NCBI GenBank assembly: GCA_937924335.1
Contig: CALDWW010000022.1
Location: forward strand, 1-61,303
Source: an uncultured Gammaproteobacteria bacterium
GTDB lineage: Bacteria; Pseudomonadota; Gammaproteobacteria; Steroidobacterales; XN24
Direction of reading: 5' to 3'
Length of the DNA: 61,303 nt
Position numbers and translations under genes: made by a program. This document shows, piece after piece, positions 16,430 through 27,200 of this stretch. The first letter of the stretch is position 1, and every line of letters starts with the position of its first letter. The notes beneath the pieces were generated by a model. That model was given only the letters and a program-made list of their open reading frames with translations, searched no databases and had not been told where the DNA came from.

Positions 16430-18256
16430 ATGTACGCGGACTTCGACACGACCGATCCGCCCTTCTCCCTGTTAGGACCCGAAGAGCGCCGACGCGCCGT
16501 CCGCGCGATGGACATCCAGTTCTTCCCCGCCGGCCAAAGGATCATCGAAGCGGGCAAGGTCTCCGACCATCTCTTCATCCTCGACAAGGGCATGGTCGAA
16601 GAACGGGAGTCGCCGGCCAGCGGCGGCGAGGCGGCGGTCGCCCACTACCGGGATGGCGAGGTGTTCGGATCGCTGGCGCTGCTGCGCGGCCGGGCGCGCC
16701 ACTCCTATGTCGCGATGGAGGACTGTCTCTGCCACGTCCTCCCCGCCGATCTTTTCCGCGAACTGGTCTACGCCAACGCCGAGTTCGGCGAGTTCTTCCA
16801 TCGCGACCTGGCCACCAAGACCAAACTCGTCGCACGCAGCGGCGCCTACCGTGACCTGGTCAGCTTCAACCTGGCCAGGGTCGATCCAAGCTGTATGCGC
16901 ACCGCCGTCGTCCTCCTTCCGGAGGACACCATCCGGGAGGCGGTCGAGATGTTGCGCAGCACGCGCTCCGACTGCGTGCTTGCCAGTCGTGGCGATGACT
17001 ACGGCATGCTCACCCGCACAAACATGCTGGAAGCGATCGCCCTCGGAGGGCATAGCCTCGATGACGCGGCGGCGGAAGTGGCCACCTGGAAGCTGATTAC
17101 CATCGAAGAAGGCGAGTTCCTGTTCGACGCGCTGATCCGCATGATCCGCCATGGTATTGAGCGTCTCGTGGTGCTGCGCGAGGGTCACCCCATCGGTCTC
17201 GTCGAGATGAGTGACATACTCGGCTTCCTCTCCAGCCACTCTCACGTCATCGCGCTACGTGTCGAAGGCGCGGAGAGTTTCGAGCAGCTGCAGCGCGCCT
17301 GCGGTGGTGTCGTCGATCTCGCCCGCTCCCTGTTCGCGCAGCGGGTGAGTGTGCGCTTCATCATGGACCTGCTGGCGGAAATCCATCGCCGCATCATCGC
17401 GCGCAACTTCGAGCTACTGGTACCGGAGGATGTCCGCCAGGCGAGCTGCCTGTTGATCCTGGGCAGTGAGGGGCGCGGCGAGCAGGTCATGCGCACGGAT
17501 CAGAGCAATGCCCTGGTCATGGAGCCCGGGCTGGAGTGGCCGGACAAGCAACAGGTGCTCGAAGAATTCAACCGGCGCACCCAGCTGCTCGGCTATCCAC
17601 CCTCACCACGCAAGATGGTCGTCAGCAATCCCTCGTGGACGCTCGATCAGGATGGCTGGCAGAAGCAGTTGAGCGCCTGGGCGCGAGCCGCTGACCTGGA
17701 GGCGGTGCTGGGATTGTCAGCCATCCTGGATGCCACACCGGTGGCCGGAAATAGTCAGCTCTTTGCTCCGCTGCAGGAATGGCTGTCAGGGCATCTTCCC
17801 AGGGAGACGGATTTCTTCCGACGCATGCTGCAGCCCGCCGTCGAGGCAACCGACATCCCGGTGCTGTTCGACTCTGACAGCCGCGGGGGTCGCGAGATCG
17901 ACGTGAAACAGCATGGCATCTTCCCCATCGTGCATGGCGTCCGTGTCCTCGCGCTGGAGGCCGGCCTGTCCGTATCCAATACCTTCCATCGGCTGGAGGA
18001 TCTGCGTGCCTCAGGCGCCCTGGAGGACGGCTTGGTCGACGACCTGAGCGAGGCCCTCGTGTTGTTCAACCGTCTGCGCCTCGGGGCCCAGCTGGCGCGC
18101 CTGGAAGACAGTGAGTCCAACCTGATCTCCGCGGAAGTCGCCAATCATGTGGACACCGGCCGGATATCTGCCGGAGAGATGGCGCTCCTGCGGGAGTCAT
18201 TCCGCACCGTCCGCGCGTTACGAGCGGCGCTCGCCCAGCGCTATCTGTCCGGATGA
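16430..18256 (+). CDS. CNMP-binding/CBS/DUF294 nucleotidyltransferase-like protein (copy 1)
   Basis: The 608-residue cytoplasmic protein contains a cyclic-nucleotide-binding-like domain (about 20-130, GEVFGSLALLRGR), a CBS pair (about 150-275), the DUF294 nucleotidyltransferase-like domain with GSEGRGEQVMRTDQSNALV (from about 344), and a DUF294 C-terminal helical domain (about 450-605). Proteins of this type usually sit beside the acs/actP/crbS genes and are thought to be regulatory, perhaps through nucleotide transfer, but the reaction is not known. Its TDQSN has Ser where the paralogue at 19498-21288 has Asp (TDQDN). The 3' end overlaps the convergent deaminase gene by 16 bp. Confidence 0.85.
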   Translation: MYADFDTTDPPFSLLGPEERRRAVRAMDIQFFPAGQRIIEAGKVSDHLFILDKGMVEERESPASGGEAAVAHYRDGEVFGSLALLRGRARHSYVAMEDCLCHVLPADLFRELVYANAEFGEFFHRDLATKTKLVARSGAYRDLVSFNLARVDPSCMRTAVVLLPEDTIREAVEMLRSTRSDCVLASRGDDYGMLTRTNMLEAIALGGHSLDDAAAEVATWKLITIEEGEFLFDALIRMIRHGIERLVVLREGHPIGLVEMSDILGFLSSHSHVIALRVEGAESFEQLQRACGGVVDLARSLFAQRVSVRFIMDLLAEIHRRIIARNFELLVPEDVRQASCLLILGSEGRGEQVMRTDQSNALVMEPGLEWPDKQQVLEEFNRRTQLLGYPPSPRKMVVSNPSWTLDQDGWQKQLSAWARAADLEAVLGLSAILDATPVAGNSQLFAPLQEWLSGHLPRETDFFRRMLQPAVEATDIPVLFDSDSRGGREIDVKQHGIFPIVHGVRVLALEAGLSVSNTFHRLEDLRASGALEDGLVDDLSEALVLFNRLRLGAQLARLEDSESNLISAEVANHVDTGRISAGEMALLRESFRTVRALRAALAQRYLSG

Positions 18257-18783
18257 GTCCTGGCCAGAAGACGACGACGCAGATCCCGCAGATTGACCTG
18301 GAACAGCCGCCCCGCAATGCGGGACAGTGCCGGCGAGACATCCGCCATGGAAAAGTCCTGGTCGGGATTCAATAGCCGCCAGATCGGCGGCAGGCGATCG
18401 TGCAGATGCACCATTCCGCCGGCGTCGTCGGACGCCAGATACCGCACCCGCCCGATACCCGCGATCTTCAGACGGGATAGACACATGGGACATGGCTCGA
18501 GGCTGACGAAAAGGGTCAGCGAGGCCGGATCCTCGTCCGGGTGATGGCATTCCAGGGCATCGACGGCGACCATCTCGGCATGGCCGTCACTCCGGAATGT
18601 CGGCTCGAAGACCTTGTTCCGTGAACTGAGGATGACTCTCCCCTTACGATCTGCGATCACAGCGCCCACACCGTAATTGCCCTCTGTGAGAGCCCGCAGA
18701 GCCTGCCGGCAAACCGCCACGCCGATCGGGTCGTCCGCGTGCCTGTCCGGTCGCGGCCGGAAAGCGTCGAGTCTGGACGCCAT
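18241..18783 (-). CDS. CMP/dCMP-type deaminase (zinc-dependent)
   Basis: The 180-residue protein has the cytidine-deaminase-fold zinc site: HAEM (His68, catalytic Glu70) and PCPMC (Cys98, Cys101). The family includes nucleoside, guanine and tRNA adenosine deaminases; the sequence does not decide the substrate. It lies just after the exonuclease gene. ATG 18783 is used, but a GTG at 18816 overlaps the exonuclease stop as GTGA and would add 11 residues; that arrangement would couple translation. The last codons overlap the DUF294 copy 1 gene on the other strand. Confidence 0.82.
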   Translation of the reverse strand: MASRLDAFRPRPDRHADDPIGVAVCRQALRALTEGNYGVGAVIADRKGRVILSSRNKVFEPTFRSDGHAEMVAVDALECHHPDEDPASLTLFVSLEPCPMCLSRLKIAGIGRVRYLASDDAGGMVHLHDRLPPIWRLLNPDQDFSMADVSPALSRIAGRLFQVNLRDLRRRLLARTHPDR

Positions 18784-18812
18784 CCAGCGAATCCGGGCAC
18801 GGTTGACCGGGC

Positions 18813-19430
18813 TCACCGGACGCGCTGCCCGTGCGTCAGCCGGACGTACAACGCCGCAGTGAAGATGGCGTCCGCAAGTGCAGTGTGGCGCCCTCTCGGG
18901 ACCGGCAAGCCGAGCCGGCCTGCGATCGTCTCGAGCCGCAGGTCCGCCTCCAGGCCGGAATCCGGACGGCCACAACGCTTCAGATAGACATCGGAGAGTT
19001 CGACCGACCGATTCGGCAAGCGAAAACCGAACAGCGGCTGTATGTGCTGATCGATCATCGCAACGTCGAAGGCGACGTTGTACCCGAGTATTGGGCGATT
19101 GCCGACGTATTTCAGGACCCTTTCCATCGCCTCCTCTACCGGTATCCCGCCACGAAGATCCTGGCGACGCAGACGATGGATACGCACCGAATCAGGGTGC
19201 AACGACTCCGGCGCGGCGAGGGTGATGTCCAGAGGATCGCTGGTGCCTATGGTGCAACCGGTCACCCTGACCGCGCCGACAGAGATGATGGCGTCACGCC
19301 GGGTATCGAGGCCCGAGGTCTCGCAATCGAGGCTGACAACCTCGTCGCCATGATACGAGTCGAACAACTCGCCCCAGTCACCGTGACGGTGGCGGCGGCG
19401 GTCCAGAGCCGCTCTCAGCGTGCGAAGCAC
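18813..19430 (-). CDS. DnaQ-like 3'-5' exonuclease
   Basis: The 205-residue protein carries the DEDDh exonuclease set: SLDCETSGLD (Asp35, Glu37), GYNVAFDVAMID, and GRHTALADA (His and final Asp). It resembles the free-standing DnaQ-family exonucleases that occur beside DUF294 genes in acs/actP loci of Pseudomonas-type bacteria, not the full replicative epsilon subunit. It is probably co-transcribed with DUF294 copy 2, whose stop lies 67 bp upstream on the same strand, and with the deaminase downstream. The substrate is single-stranded DNA or RNA ends by family; which one is unknown. Confidence 0.88.
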   Translation of the reverse strand: MLRTLRAALDRRRHRHGDWGELFDSYHGDEVVSLDCETSGLDTRRDAIISVGAVRVTGCTIGTSDPLDITLAAPESLHPDSVRIHRLRRQDLRGGIPVEEAMERVLKYVGNRPILGYNVAFDVAMIDQHIQPLFGFRLPNRSVELSDVYLKRCGRPDSGLEADLRLETIAGRLGLPVPRGRHTALADAIFTAALYVRLTHGQRVR

Positions 19431-19497
19431 GGCCTGCTACTCGCTGCTGTGTGTGCGTGGCCTGTGCGGAGGAACAACCCCAACCCTCCCGTCTAAC

Positions 19498-21288
19498 TTA
19501 CAATTCCAGGTGCAACCGGCGGGCCAGCGAGGACTGGAAGCTCTTGACGATGCTGAGCGCTCGCTGCAGCTGGTCTCGCTCCATCCGCGACATGCCTTCC
19601 TGGCGGATCCGGTTATCGGGTTTGCGCCCGCCCGCCGCGGCGTCGAGTTGCTGACGCAGCCGCAGCAGCATCAGCGTCTCAAGGGCGGCCTCCAGATCCT
19701 CGCCCATCGACGGCGCCAGGGCCCGTCGTGAGACCAGGCTGCGGATCCGGCGAAACGTGTTGGTCTCCTCCATACCGGCATGCAGGGCCAGCGTGCGGAC
19801 CCCGTGCACCAGCGGGAATATCCCGCCTTTCTTAAGGTCTATGCCTTTCTTGCCCTCACGGACTCTTCCGAAGAGATTCAGCGGCACGATGAAGCGGATG
19901 GTCGGCCTGGCGAAGTTTGAGACGAAACCCGCGTCCGCCTGGAATCGCTCCAGGAACCAGTCGCGGACAGCATAGAAAAGGTCGACGTTGCCGGTGATCG
20001 GGTGAGCATCGGAGAACACCGTGAGATTCAGCATGGCGTCACCATCGGCCTTGCGGATCCATCTATCCAGTCGGGTTCGCCACTCACTCACGGTCATCAC
20101 CCAATCGGGATTGCTGACCATGAAGTTCCCCGGGCACGGCGGGTAGCCGAGCTTCTCCAACTCGTCGGAGAAGCGCTTCAGATGGGCGTCGCGATCAGGC
20201 CAGTCCAGCCCATCCTCCATGACGATCGCGTTGTCCTGGTCGGTCTTGAGGATCTGCTCTCCGCGTCCCTCACTGCCCATGACGATCAGACACACACTGC
20301 TCATCACCTCGTCCGGCATACACATTGAGAACACCCGGCTCATCAACCGGGCGTTCAGTGCCGCGAGCAGCGCCACGATCCGCGCGACACTGACGCCGCG
20401 TTCGACGAGCCCCCGCGTGAGACCTTCAGTCGCCTCTGACACGTCACGGAGTTCCTCGATGGTCTCCGCCCGCTCGATCCGGATACCCAGGGAATGTGAC
20501 TGGGTCGAGAACAACCCGAGCACGTCGGTCAATTCGAGGATGCCGACCAGCTCTCCCTCATCCACCACCACCAGACGCTCGATGTGGGCCCGCGTCATCC
20601 GGATCAGCGCGTCGAAGAGATATTCATCCGGCGCGATCTCCAGCAGGTCCCAGGTGGCGATCCGGTTCATGGGCGTGGACAGGCCGTCGTCCGACTCGGC
20701 AGCCTCCAGAAGATCGGTGCCCGTTACCATCCCCAGACCTCGCTCGCCGCGTACCAGAATGCAATCTGCCCGGCGCTGCCGGATCGTGCGCACGCCGTCA
20801 GCGGCGGGCGAGTCGGCCGCCATGACGACGGCTTTTCGAACGGCCGCATCGCTGACTCTTGCCAGGGTGATAGTGTCCGCGTCCGTCCGGGATGTGTCCG
20901 ACCTCAGGCTGAGCGCCGCCTTGCCCGACATCGCCAGCCTGAACGACTTGTTCTTCTTGATGATTTCGGTGACCACAGACAGCTCGAGAGCGATACAGGC
21001 GGTCTCTTCGAGAGCAACGAAACTGCGACTTCGGTCGCCGCTTACGAAGTCCCGGGGGCCAACAAGCTCCTGCGGCCCGTAGAGCCTGGAACCACCGTCC
21101 TCACCTTCGGCACGGGCCTCCACCCGGCCACGCAATATCAGGTAGAGGTGACTCCAGCCGGTGTCTGAGTCGCGCAGCGTCTCGCCCGCCTTGAAACTGG
21201 CGACCGAAACAGCATCCCGGACGCGCTGTCGCTCAGCCGCATCGAGGCTGCTGAATGGAGGTTCGGCAAAGTCGAGGAATCCTGTCAT
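19498..21288 (-). CDS. CNMP-binding/CBS/DUF294 nucleotidyltransferase-like protein (copy 2)
   Basis: The 596-residue protein has the same order as copy 1: CNMP-binding-like domain, CBS pair, GSEGRGEQILKTDQDNAIV (from about 336) and a C-terminal helical domain. This copy keeps the usual TDQDN motif. The N-terminus MTGFLDFAEPPFSSLDAAER lines up with copy 1, so ATG 21288 is used instead of an upstream in-frame start at 21336. It is divergent from acs across a 299-bp region and leads an operon with the exonuclease and deaminase. Two copies facing each other suggest duplication followed by specialisation. Confidence 0.85.
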   Translation of the reverse strand: MTGFLDFAEPPFSSLDAAERQRVRDAVSVASFKAGETLRDSDTGWSHLYLILRGRVEARAEGEDGGSRLYGPQELVGPRDFVSGDRSRSFVALEETACIALELSVVTEIIKKNKSFRLAMSGKAALSLRSDTSRTDADTITLARVSDAAVRKAVVMAADSPAADGVRTIRQRRADCILVRGERGLGMVTGTDLLEAAESDDGLSTPMNRIATWDLLEIAPDEYLFDALIRMTRAHIERLVVVDEGELVGILELTDVLGLFSTQSHSLGIRIERAETIEELRDVSEATEGLTRGLVERGVSVARIVALLAALNARLMSRVFSMCMPDEVMSSVCLIVMGSEGRGEQILKTDQDNAIVMEDGLDWPDRDAHLKRFSDELEKLGYPPCPGNFMVSNPDWVMTVSEWRTRLDRWIRKADGDAMLNLTVFSDAHPITGNVDLFYAVRDWFLERFQADAGFVSNFARPTIRFIVPLNLFGRVREGKKGIDLKKGGIFPLVHGVRTLALHAGMEETNTFRRIRSLVSRRALAPSMGEDLEAALETLMLLRLRQQLDAAAGGRKPDNRIRQEGMSRMERDQLQRALSIVKSFQSSLARRLHLEL

Positions 21289-21458
21289 TGTGCCAAGATA
21301 ACTTCCGTACAAACTCGCGCCAAGGTCCGTGCCCACGGCACGCTCCCGGGTGGCCGGGCTGCAGCCACCCGGAGGAGGGTCAGGCCATCGCCTTTGACAG
21401 GGTTCGACGCGGGCGGCGCCAGCATGAATCAGGCCGACTGCGTTGTGTAATTAGCCGA

Positions 21459-21501
21459 TGGTCTAAGGTGCGGCGGCGGCATGTTGCGACCATGGTCTAA
21501 T
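21459..21501. promoter_or_regulatory. Direct repeat upstream of acs, candidate CrbR sites
   Basis: ATGGTCTAA occurs at 21458-21466 and 21492-21500, 34 bp apart, in the shared 299-bp region between DUF294 copy 2 and acs. Each is followed by G/T-G-G-T. Three-turn spacing on one face of the helix suits a dimeric LuxR-type regulator such as CrbR, whose gene follows acs. That CrbR binds this sequence is an inference; no -10/-35 pair is clear. Confidence 0.4.
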
Positions 21502-21587
21502 GGTGGGTCCGGTGAGTTCGCGAAAAACTGAGTCGAACACACGCCCGGCGCGTGACGGGCAATGATTCTTTCCGAGAGGTGGATCTC

Positions 21588-23537
21588 ATGAGCGAGTTAC
21601 ACGTCTACCCGGTCCGGCCCGAGGTAGCAGCTGCGGCGCACTGCGACAGTGCCAAATACCAGGAAATGTACGAGAAATCCGTCAAGGACCCTGAAGGGTT
21701 CTGGGAGGCCCAGGGCCGGCGGATAGACTGGATCAGGCCGTACTCGAAGGTCAAAGACGTGTCCTTCGCCAGGGACGATTTACACATCCGCTGGTTCTAT
21801 GACGGGTCGCTCAACGCCTCGGCCAATTGCCTGGACCGACACCTCGAAAGCCGCGGCGATCAGACGGCGATCATCTGGGAGGGCGACGACCCCGCCGATG
21901 ACCGTCATATCACCTACCGGCAACTCTATGAAGAGGTCTGCCAGTTTGCCAACGGACTGAAGAGCCGGGGCATCGGCAAGGGCGACATGGTGACGATCTA
22001 CATGCCGATGATCCCGGAAGCGGCGGTGGCGATGCTCGCCTGTGCGCGAATCGGTGCCCCCCACTCGGTGGTCTTCGGCGGATTCTCACCGGATGCGCTT
22101 GGCGGTCGCATCAAGGGCTGTGATGCCAAAGTCGTGATCACGGCAGATGAGGGGCTGCGCGGTGGACGCAAAGTGCCGCTCAAGAAGAACGTCGATACCG
22201 CCTTGTCGGACAACGATCTGCCTTCGGTCGAGACAGTCGTCGTCGTGCGCCGGACCGGCGGAGACGTGGCCTGGGAGGACGGTCGGGATGTCTGGTATCA
22301 CGAATTGACCGGGGATCAGGCTACCGAATGCCCGGTCGAAGAGATGGATGCCGAGGACCCGCTGTTCATCCTCTATACGTCAGGTTCTACAGGCCAGCCG
22401 AAGGGCGTGTTGCACACGACCGGAGGGTACATGGTCTATGCAGCCATGACCCACGAGTACGTCTTCGACTATCGCGATGGCGAGATCTACTGGTGTACGG
22501 CCGATGTCGGCTGGATCACCGGACACAGCTATATCGTCTATGGCCCGCTTGCCAACGGCGCCACGACCCTGATGTTCGAGGGCGTGCCGAACTACCCGGA
22601 CTTCTCGCGCTTCTGGCAGGTGGTCGACAAACACAAGGTATCGATCTTCTATACCGCGCCGACCGCCATCAGGGCCTTGATGAGGGAAGGCGAGGATCCG
22701 GTGACCTCCACTGACCGGTCCAGCCTCAGGCTGCTGGGTACAGTGGGTGAGCCGATCAATCCCGAGGCCTGGGAGTGGTACTACCGGGTGGTCGGCGATC
22801 AACGTTGCCCGATCGTCGATACCTGGTGGCAGACGGAGACCGGTGGGATCCTGATCACGCCTCTGCCGGGCGCGACCGACCTGAAACCCGGCTCGGCCAC
22901 CCGGCCTTTCTTCGGGGTTGAGCCGGCGATCGTGGACGGAGAGGGTCAGATCCTCGACGGCGCGACCGAGGGCAATCTCGTATTGCTCGACAGCTGGCCG
23001 GGACAGATGCGGACGGTCTTCGGCGACCACGAACGCTTCGTCCTGACCTATTTCTCCACCTTCGACGGGATGTATTTCACCGGCGATGGCGCCCGCCGCG
23101 ACGAAGACGGTTACTACTGGATCACCGGGCGAGTCGATGACGTGCTCAATGTCTCCGGTCACCGCATGGGCACGGCGGAGATCGAAAGCGCGCTGGTGGC
23201 CCATAAGAAAGTCGCAGAGGCGGCTGTTGTCGGCTACCCGCATGACATCAAGGGCCAGGGTGTGTACGTATACGTCACCCTGTTGCAGGGCGAGGAGCCC
23301 AGCGACGATCTGCTCAAAGAACTCAGGGTGTGGGTCCGCAAGGAGATCGGGCCGATCGCGACGCCGGACATCATCCAGTTCACGCCGGCGCTACCGAAAA
23401 CCCGGTCGGGCAAGATCATGCGCCGGATTCTGAGAAAGGTGGCGGCTAACGAATACGGCAGCCTTGGAGATACATCAACGCTGGCGGATCCCGGCGTCGT
23501 GGACGACTTAATTGAGAAACGAAAGACACTGGACTGA
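21588..23537 (+). CDS. acs: Acetyl-CoA synthetase
   Basis: The 649-residue enzyme makes acetyl-CoA from acetate, ATP and CoA through acetyl-AMP. Visible motifs are [14 protein letters not shown] (phosphate loop), [10 protein letters not shown] (acetate-pocket Trp), [20 protein letters not shown] (hinge) and [11 protein letters not shown] with the catalytic, acetylation-prone lysine at about 609. Length matches the family. ATG 21588 is preceded by GAGAGGTGG. It is followed 25 bp later by the response-regulator gene, so the regulator that controls acs in other bacteria is probably co-transcribed with it here. Confidence 0.96.
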   Translation: MSELHVYPVRPEVAAAAHCDSAKYQEMYEKSVKDPEGFWEAQGRRIDWIRPYSKVKDVSFARDDLHIRWFYDGSLNASANCLDRHLESRGDQTAIIWEGDDPADDRHITYRQLYEEVCQFANGLKSRGIGKGDMVTIYMPMIPEAAVAMLACARIGAPHSVVFGGFSPDALGGRIKGCDAKVVITADEGLRGGRKVPLKKNVDTALSDNDLPSVETVVVVRRTGGDVAWEDGRDVWYHELTGDQATECPVEEMDAEDPLFILYTSGSTGQPKGVLHTTGGYMVYAAMTHEYVFDYRDGEIYWCTADVGWITGHSYIVYGPLANGATTLMFEGVPNYPDFSRFWQVVDKHKVSIFYTAPTAIRALMREGEDPVTSTDRSSLRLLGTVGEPINPEAWEWYYRVVGDQRCPIVDTWWQTETGGILITPLPGATDLKPGSATRPFFGVEPAIVDGEGQILDGATEGNLVLLDSWPGQMRTVFGDHERFVLTYFSTFDGMYFTGDGARRDEDGYYWITGRVDDVLNVSGHRMGTAEIESALVAHKKVAEAAVVGYPHDIKGQGVYVYVTLLQGEEPSDDLLKELRVWVRKEIGPIATPDIIQFTPALPKTRSGKIMRRILRKVAANEYGSLGDTSTLADPGVVDDLIEKRKTLD

Positions 23538-23562
23538 CCCGCAGCCTGGACTGGCGCCCCGC

Positions 23563-24225
23563 GTGCAACAACAAAGCATCAGGATCATCGTTGCCGATGA
23601 CCACCCGTTGTTCCGCGAGGCGCTCCAGCAGGCCGTGGGCAACATCTTCGAGGACGCCAGCTTCGTGGAGGCGGACTCGTTCGACAGCCTGCAGGGCGTG
23701 GTCGCCGAGAACGAAGATGCTGACCTGGTTCTGCTCGATCTGGACATGCCGGGCGCCCATGGATTCTCTGCGCTGGCATGGCTAAGGACCCAGTACCCGG
23801 CATTGCCCGTCGTCATCGTCTCTGCGGCCAGCGATCCGCGAGTGATGCGCAGATCGGTCGAGTTTGGATCCTCAGGATTCATACCGAAGTCCTCATCGCT
23901 CGAAACGATCGCCGGTGCAATTAACTCAGTGCTCGGCGGCGACGTCTGGCTGCCCGAATCCGCACTGGCCACCGAAGACGAGGCGATGCGTGAAGACCAG
24001 GAACTGGCGCAGCGCATCGGTACGCTGACCCCGCAACAATTCAGGGTGCTGATGATGTTGGCCGAGGGTCTGTTGAACAAGCAGATCGCCGCGGAACTCG
24101 GTGTCTCGGAGGCCACGATCAAAGCCCACGTGACCGCCATCCTGAGAAAAATGGGATTGCGTAGTCGTACCCAGGCGGCGGTCGCCGCGCGCCGGCTGGA
24201 GAGAGCCGCCGAACTGGACGGTTAG
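23563..24225 (+). CDS. crbR: LuxR-type response regulator, CrbR-like
   Basis: The 220-residue protein has a receiver domain (acidic pair ADD at 11-13, phospho-acceptor Asp59 in LVLLDLDMPG, conserved Lys in IPKSS) and a LuxR/NarL helix-turn-helix (LTPQQFRVLMMLAEG, NKQIAAELGVSEATIKAHV). Its place between acs and a CrbS-type kinase identifies it as the CrbR partner that activates acs in Vibrio and Pseudomonas. GTG 23563 lies after the acs stop; an upstream TTG (23512) would overlap acs by 26 bp. Its TAG stop overlaps the stop of crbS tail to tail. Confidence 0.88.
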   Translation: MQQQSIRIIVADDHPLFREALQQAVGNIFEDASFVEADSFDSLQGVVAENEDADLVLLDLDMPGAHGFSALAWLRTQYPALPVVIVSAASDPRVMRRSVEFGSSGFIPKSSSLETIAGAINSVLGGDVWLPESALATEDEAMREDQELAQRIGTLTPQQFRVLMMLAEGLLNKQIAAELGVSEATIKAHVTAILRKMGLRSRTQAAVAARRLERAAELDG

Positions 24226-27200
24226 GCGCCGGCCGCGCTACGCAGCGTGAACTGGCTGATGATCGCCCGCAGGGCGGCGGGTTTTACCGGCTTGCGGAGC
24301 ACCGTGTAGCCCATGCTGCGAGCGGCACTACGTACCTCATCGCTATGATCGGCGGTGATGACCACCCCGGGCAAATCGCCATAACGTTCACGGATGGCCG
24401 CCATCGTCGCCAGGCCATTATCGTCCTCATCCAGGTGATAATCGACCAACGCCACATCCGGACATCTGCGCCGCCCGTCCAGTGTTTCCAGTGCGTCACT
24501 TGTACCAACCGCCGTCAGCACCTCGCATCCCCATCCGCCCAATAGCTGCGACATGCCGTCGAGGATATTCGCCTGGTTGTCGACGCAGAGCACCAGCACG
24601 CCATCGAGTGCGGCCGTCTGTCTCTGCCTTGTGAGCCTGCGGGGGAGCGTGGGTTTGAACTGGCGACCGATCGGTACCTCGACGCTGAACACCGTCCCGT
24701 GACCCGGCCAGGAACGCACTTCTACCCGGTGGCCAAGCGCGTCGGCCATCCTCCTGACGATCGCCAGCCCCAGCCCCAGCCCCTTCTCGCCACGCTGCCC
24801 CCGGACGTCAAGTCGACGAAACTCCTCGAAAACGTCCTCCAGATGTTGCTCCGGGATACCCGGACCGGTGTCCCAGACTTCGATTCGCAGACTGCCGTTT
24901 CTTCGCCGGCAGCCCAGCAATACCCGGCCCTTTGGCGTATAACGCAGAGCGTTGGACAAGAAATTCTGCAGGATCCGCCGCAGGAAACGCCGGTCGCTGC
25001 GAACCACCAAATTGCAGGTTACGGTCCTTAGCTCCAGCCCACGGTCGCGGGCGATGGCGCCGAACTCGACGTCCAGCCCTTCCACCAGTTCCATGAGATC
25101 AAACTCGGTGATCTTCGGCTCGAGCGCTCCGGCATCCAGTTTCGAGATATCCAGCAGGGCGGTCAGCAACTCTTCCGCAGCCCGCAGGGAGCTATCGATA
25201 CGACCGACGGCTCTGAGCGTCTGATCGGAGTGGTCGCGCTGGGCCAGCGCAGAGGTGAACAGTCGCGCGGCATTGAGCGGCTGCAACAGGTCGTGGCTGG
25301 CGGCCGCAAGGAAACGGGTCTTGCTGAGATTGGCGTCCTCGGCTTCTGCCTTAGCATCCCTTAGCGCCTGTTCCACGGCGCGACGGATCTCGTTCTCTCT
25401 GCGAAGGCGCTCGTTAAGCTCTGAAAGCTCACGCGTTCTCGTGTCTACCCTCTGTTCCAAGGTGTCATAGGCCTCTTTCAACGCCCTTTCAGCCATGCGT
25501 GTCTCTGAGACATCGTGGAACAATGCAAAAAAGCCATTGACGTCGCCGTCTGGTCCGAATTCGGGGATATACGTCGCCTCCGCATGCGTGGGGCCGCCTT
25601 CCGCGTACAGGAATTCAACCTCGAACACCTGGCGCTCTCCGGCGAGCGCCGCTTCCATGCGGCTCCTGCGTGCCTCGAAGCGATCCGGGTCGAGCACTTC
25701 ACTGACCGGTCGTCCATAGATGCGGTGCCGTGGAACCCCCAAAGCTTCCTCGTACGCCTTGTTGACGAAGCGGAAGCGCAGATCCCGATCCACGTAGGCG
25801 ATCAGTACCGGGACATTGTCCGTGTAAACACGGATATTCCGCTCGCTCTCCCGCAGCGCAGACTCGATGCGCTTGTGTTCCGTGATGTCACTGAAGCTGG
25901 TCACACACCCGCCACCCGGCAACGGATTCTGGCGCATCTCCAGGACGAGCCCGTCTTTCCATACCCTTTGGAAGACGTGGACGGCTGGGCGCCGCATGTG
26001 ATCAAGGCGCTTGTCAACGAGCTCCTCTACGTCCCCGGGGCCACAACGCCCCAGGCGAGCGTTGTAGCGGATAAGGTCCGCAATCGGTTCCCCGGGCTGG
26101 AGCAGATCGGCCGGATAATTAAACAGCTCAGCGTAACGGCGATTCCAGGCCACGAGACGGAGATCTGCGTCGACGACGCTGATACCCTCGTAGACGTTCT
26201 CCAGGGTGCTCTCCATCAGGTCGCGGTTGAACAGAGACGTCTGCGATGCCTCGCCGACGATGTCCGCCACGGCTTCAAGTTGCAGCTCACCGCCGCGCAT
26301 GGCTGAGGACAACACAGCACGCGCCGCCGCCGCGCCCATGGCGCCGGACAGCAGTCGCTCGGTGAACTCGAGAGTGGGCCTGCCACAGCGCGCCGCGTCA
26401 TCGGGCTGCTCTATGCCCATGGCCACGAAGTGCTTGCGGAATGCTTCCGCCGCCTTCGCGCGACCGACGAATCGTTCGACCAGGATGCGCAGATCGCCGA
26501 TCGTGGCCGATCCCCGCAGCGGCGCGTCGCCCGCTGGCAAGCCCCCGTTGCCCTGACCCGAGAATGCCGTCGCCTGGCGACGCTCCAGCAGTCCCGGAGA
26601 GCTCTCCAACGATACGGCGATCAGCACGGCAATGTTGATGCCGAGACTCCATAGCGTTCCGTGAGTCACGGGCTCGAGCCCGTGAATACCGAAGAGCGCT
26701 TGCGGCCTGAGCCACGATACGCCCCACAGTCCGTGCTCGACGAAGTCGGAGGATATCCATCCCGTGGCTGCGGCGGCCGGCAACAGCAGTGTGTAAATCC
26801 AGATCGTGAAGCCCGCGGCCAGACCGGCAAGTGCACCGTTGCGATTCGCACGTCGCCAGTACAAGCCGCCAAGCAGCGCCGGCGCGAACTGTGCCGCTGC
26901 AACAAAGGAGATCAGGCCGATCGAGGCGAGAGCGCCATAGGCGCCGATGATGCGGTAACAGATCCAGGCCAGGAGAAGGATGATTATCACCAGCGCCCGC
27001 CGGATGTATATGAGTAGCCGGCCGAGTGCCTCGCCCTCCGGAAGTCGTCCTCTCCGGAGTCTGAGCGCAACCGGGATGACAACTTCGTTACAGAGCATGG
27101 TGCTGCAGGCGATGGTTGCCACTATGACCATGCCGGTTGCCGCCGAAAATCCGCCGAGGAATGCCAGCAGGGCCAGACCGGCCTGTCCGGAGTTCAAGGG

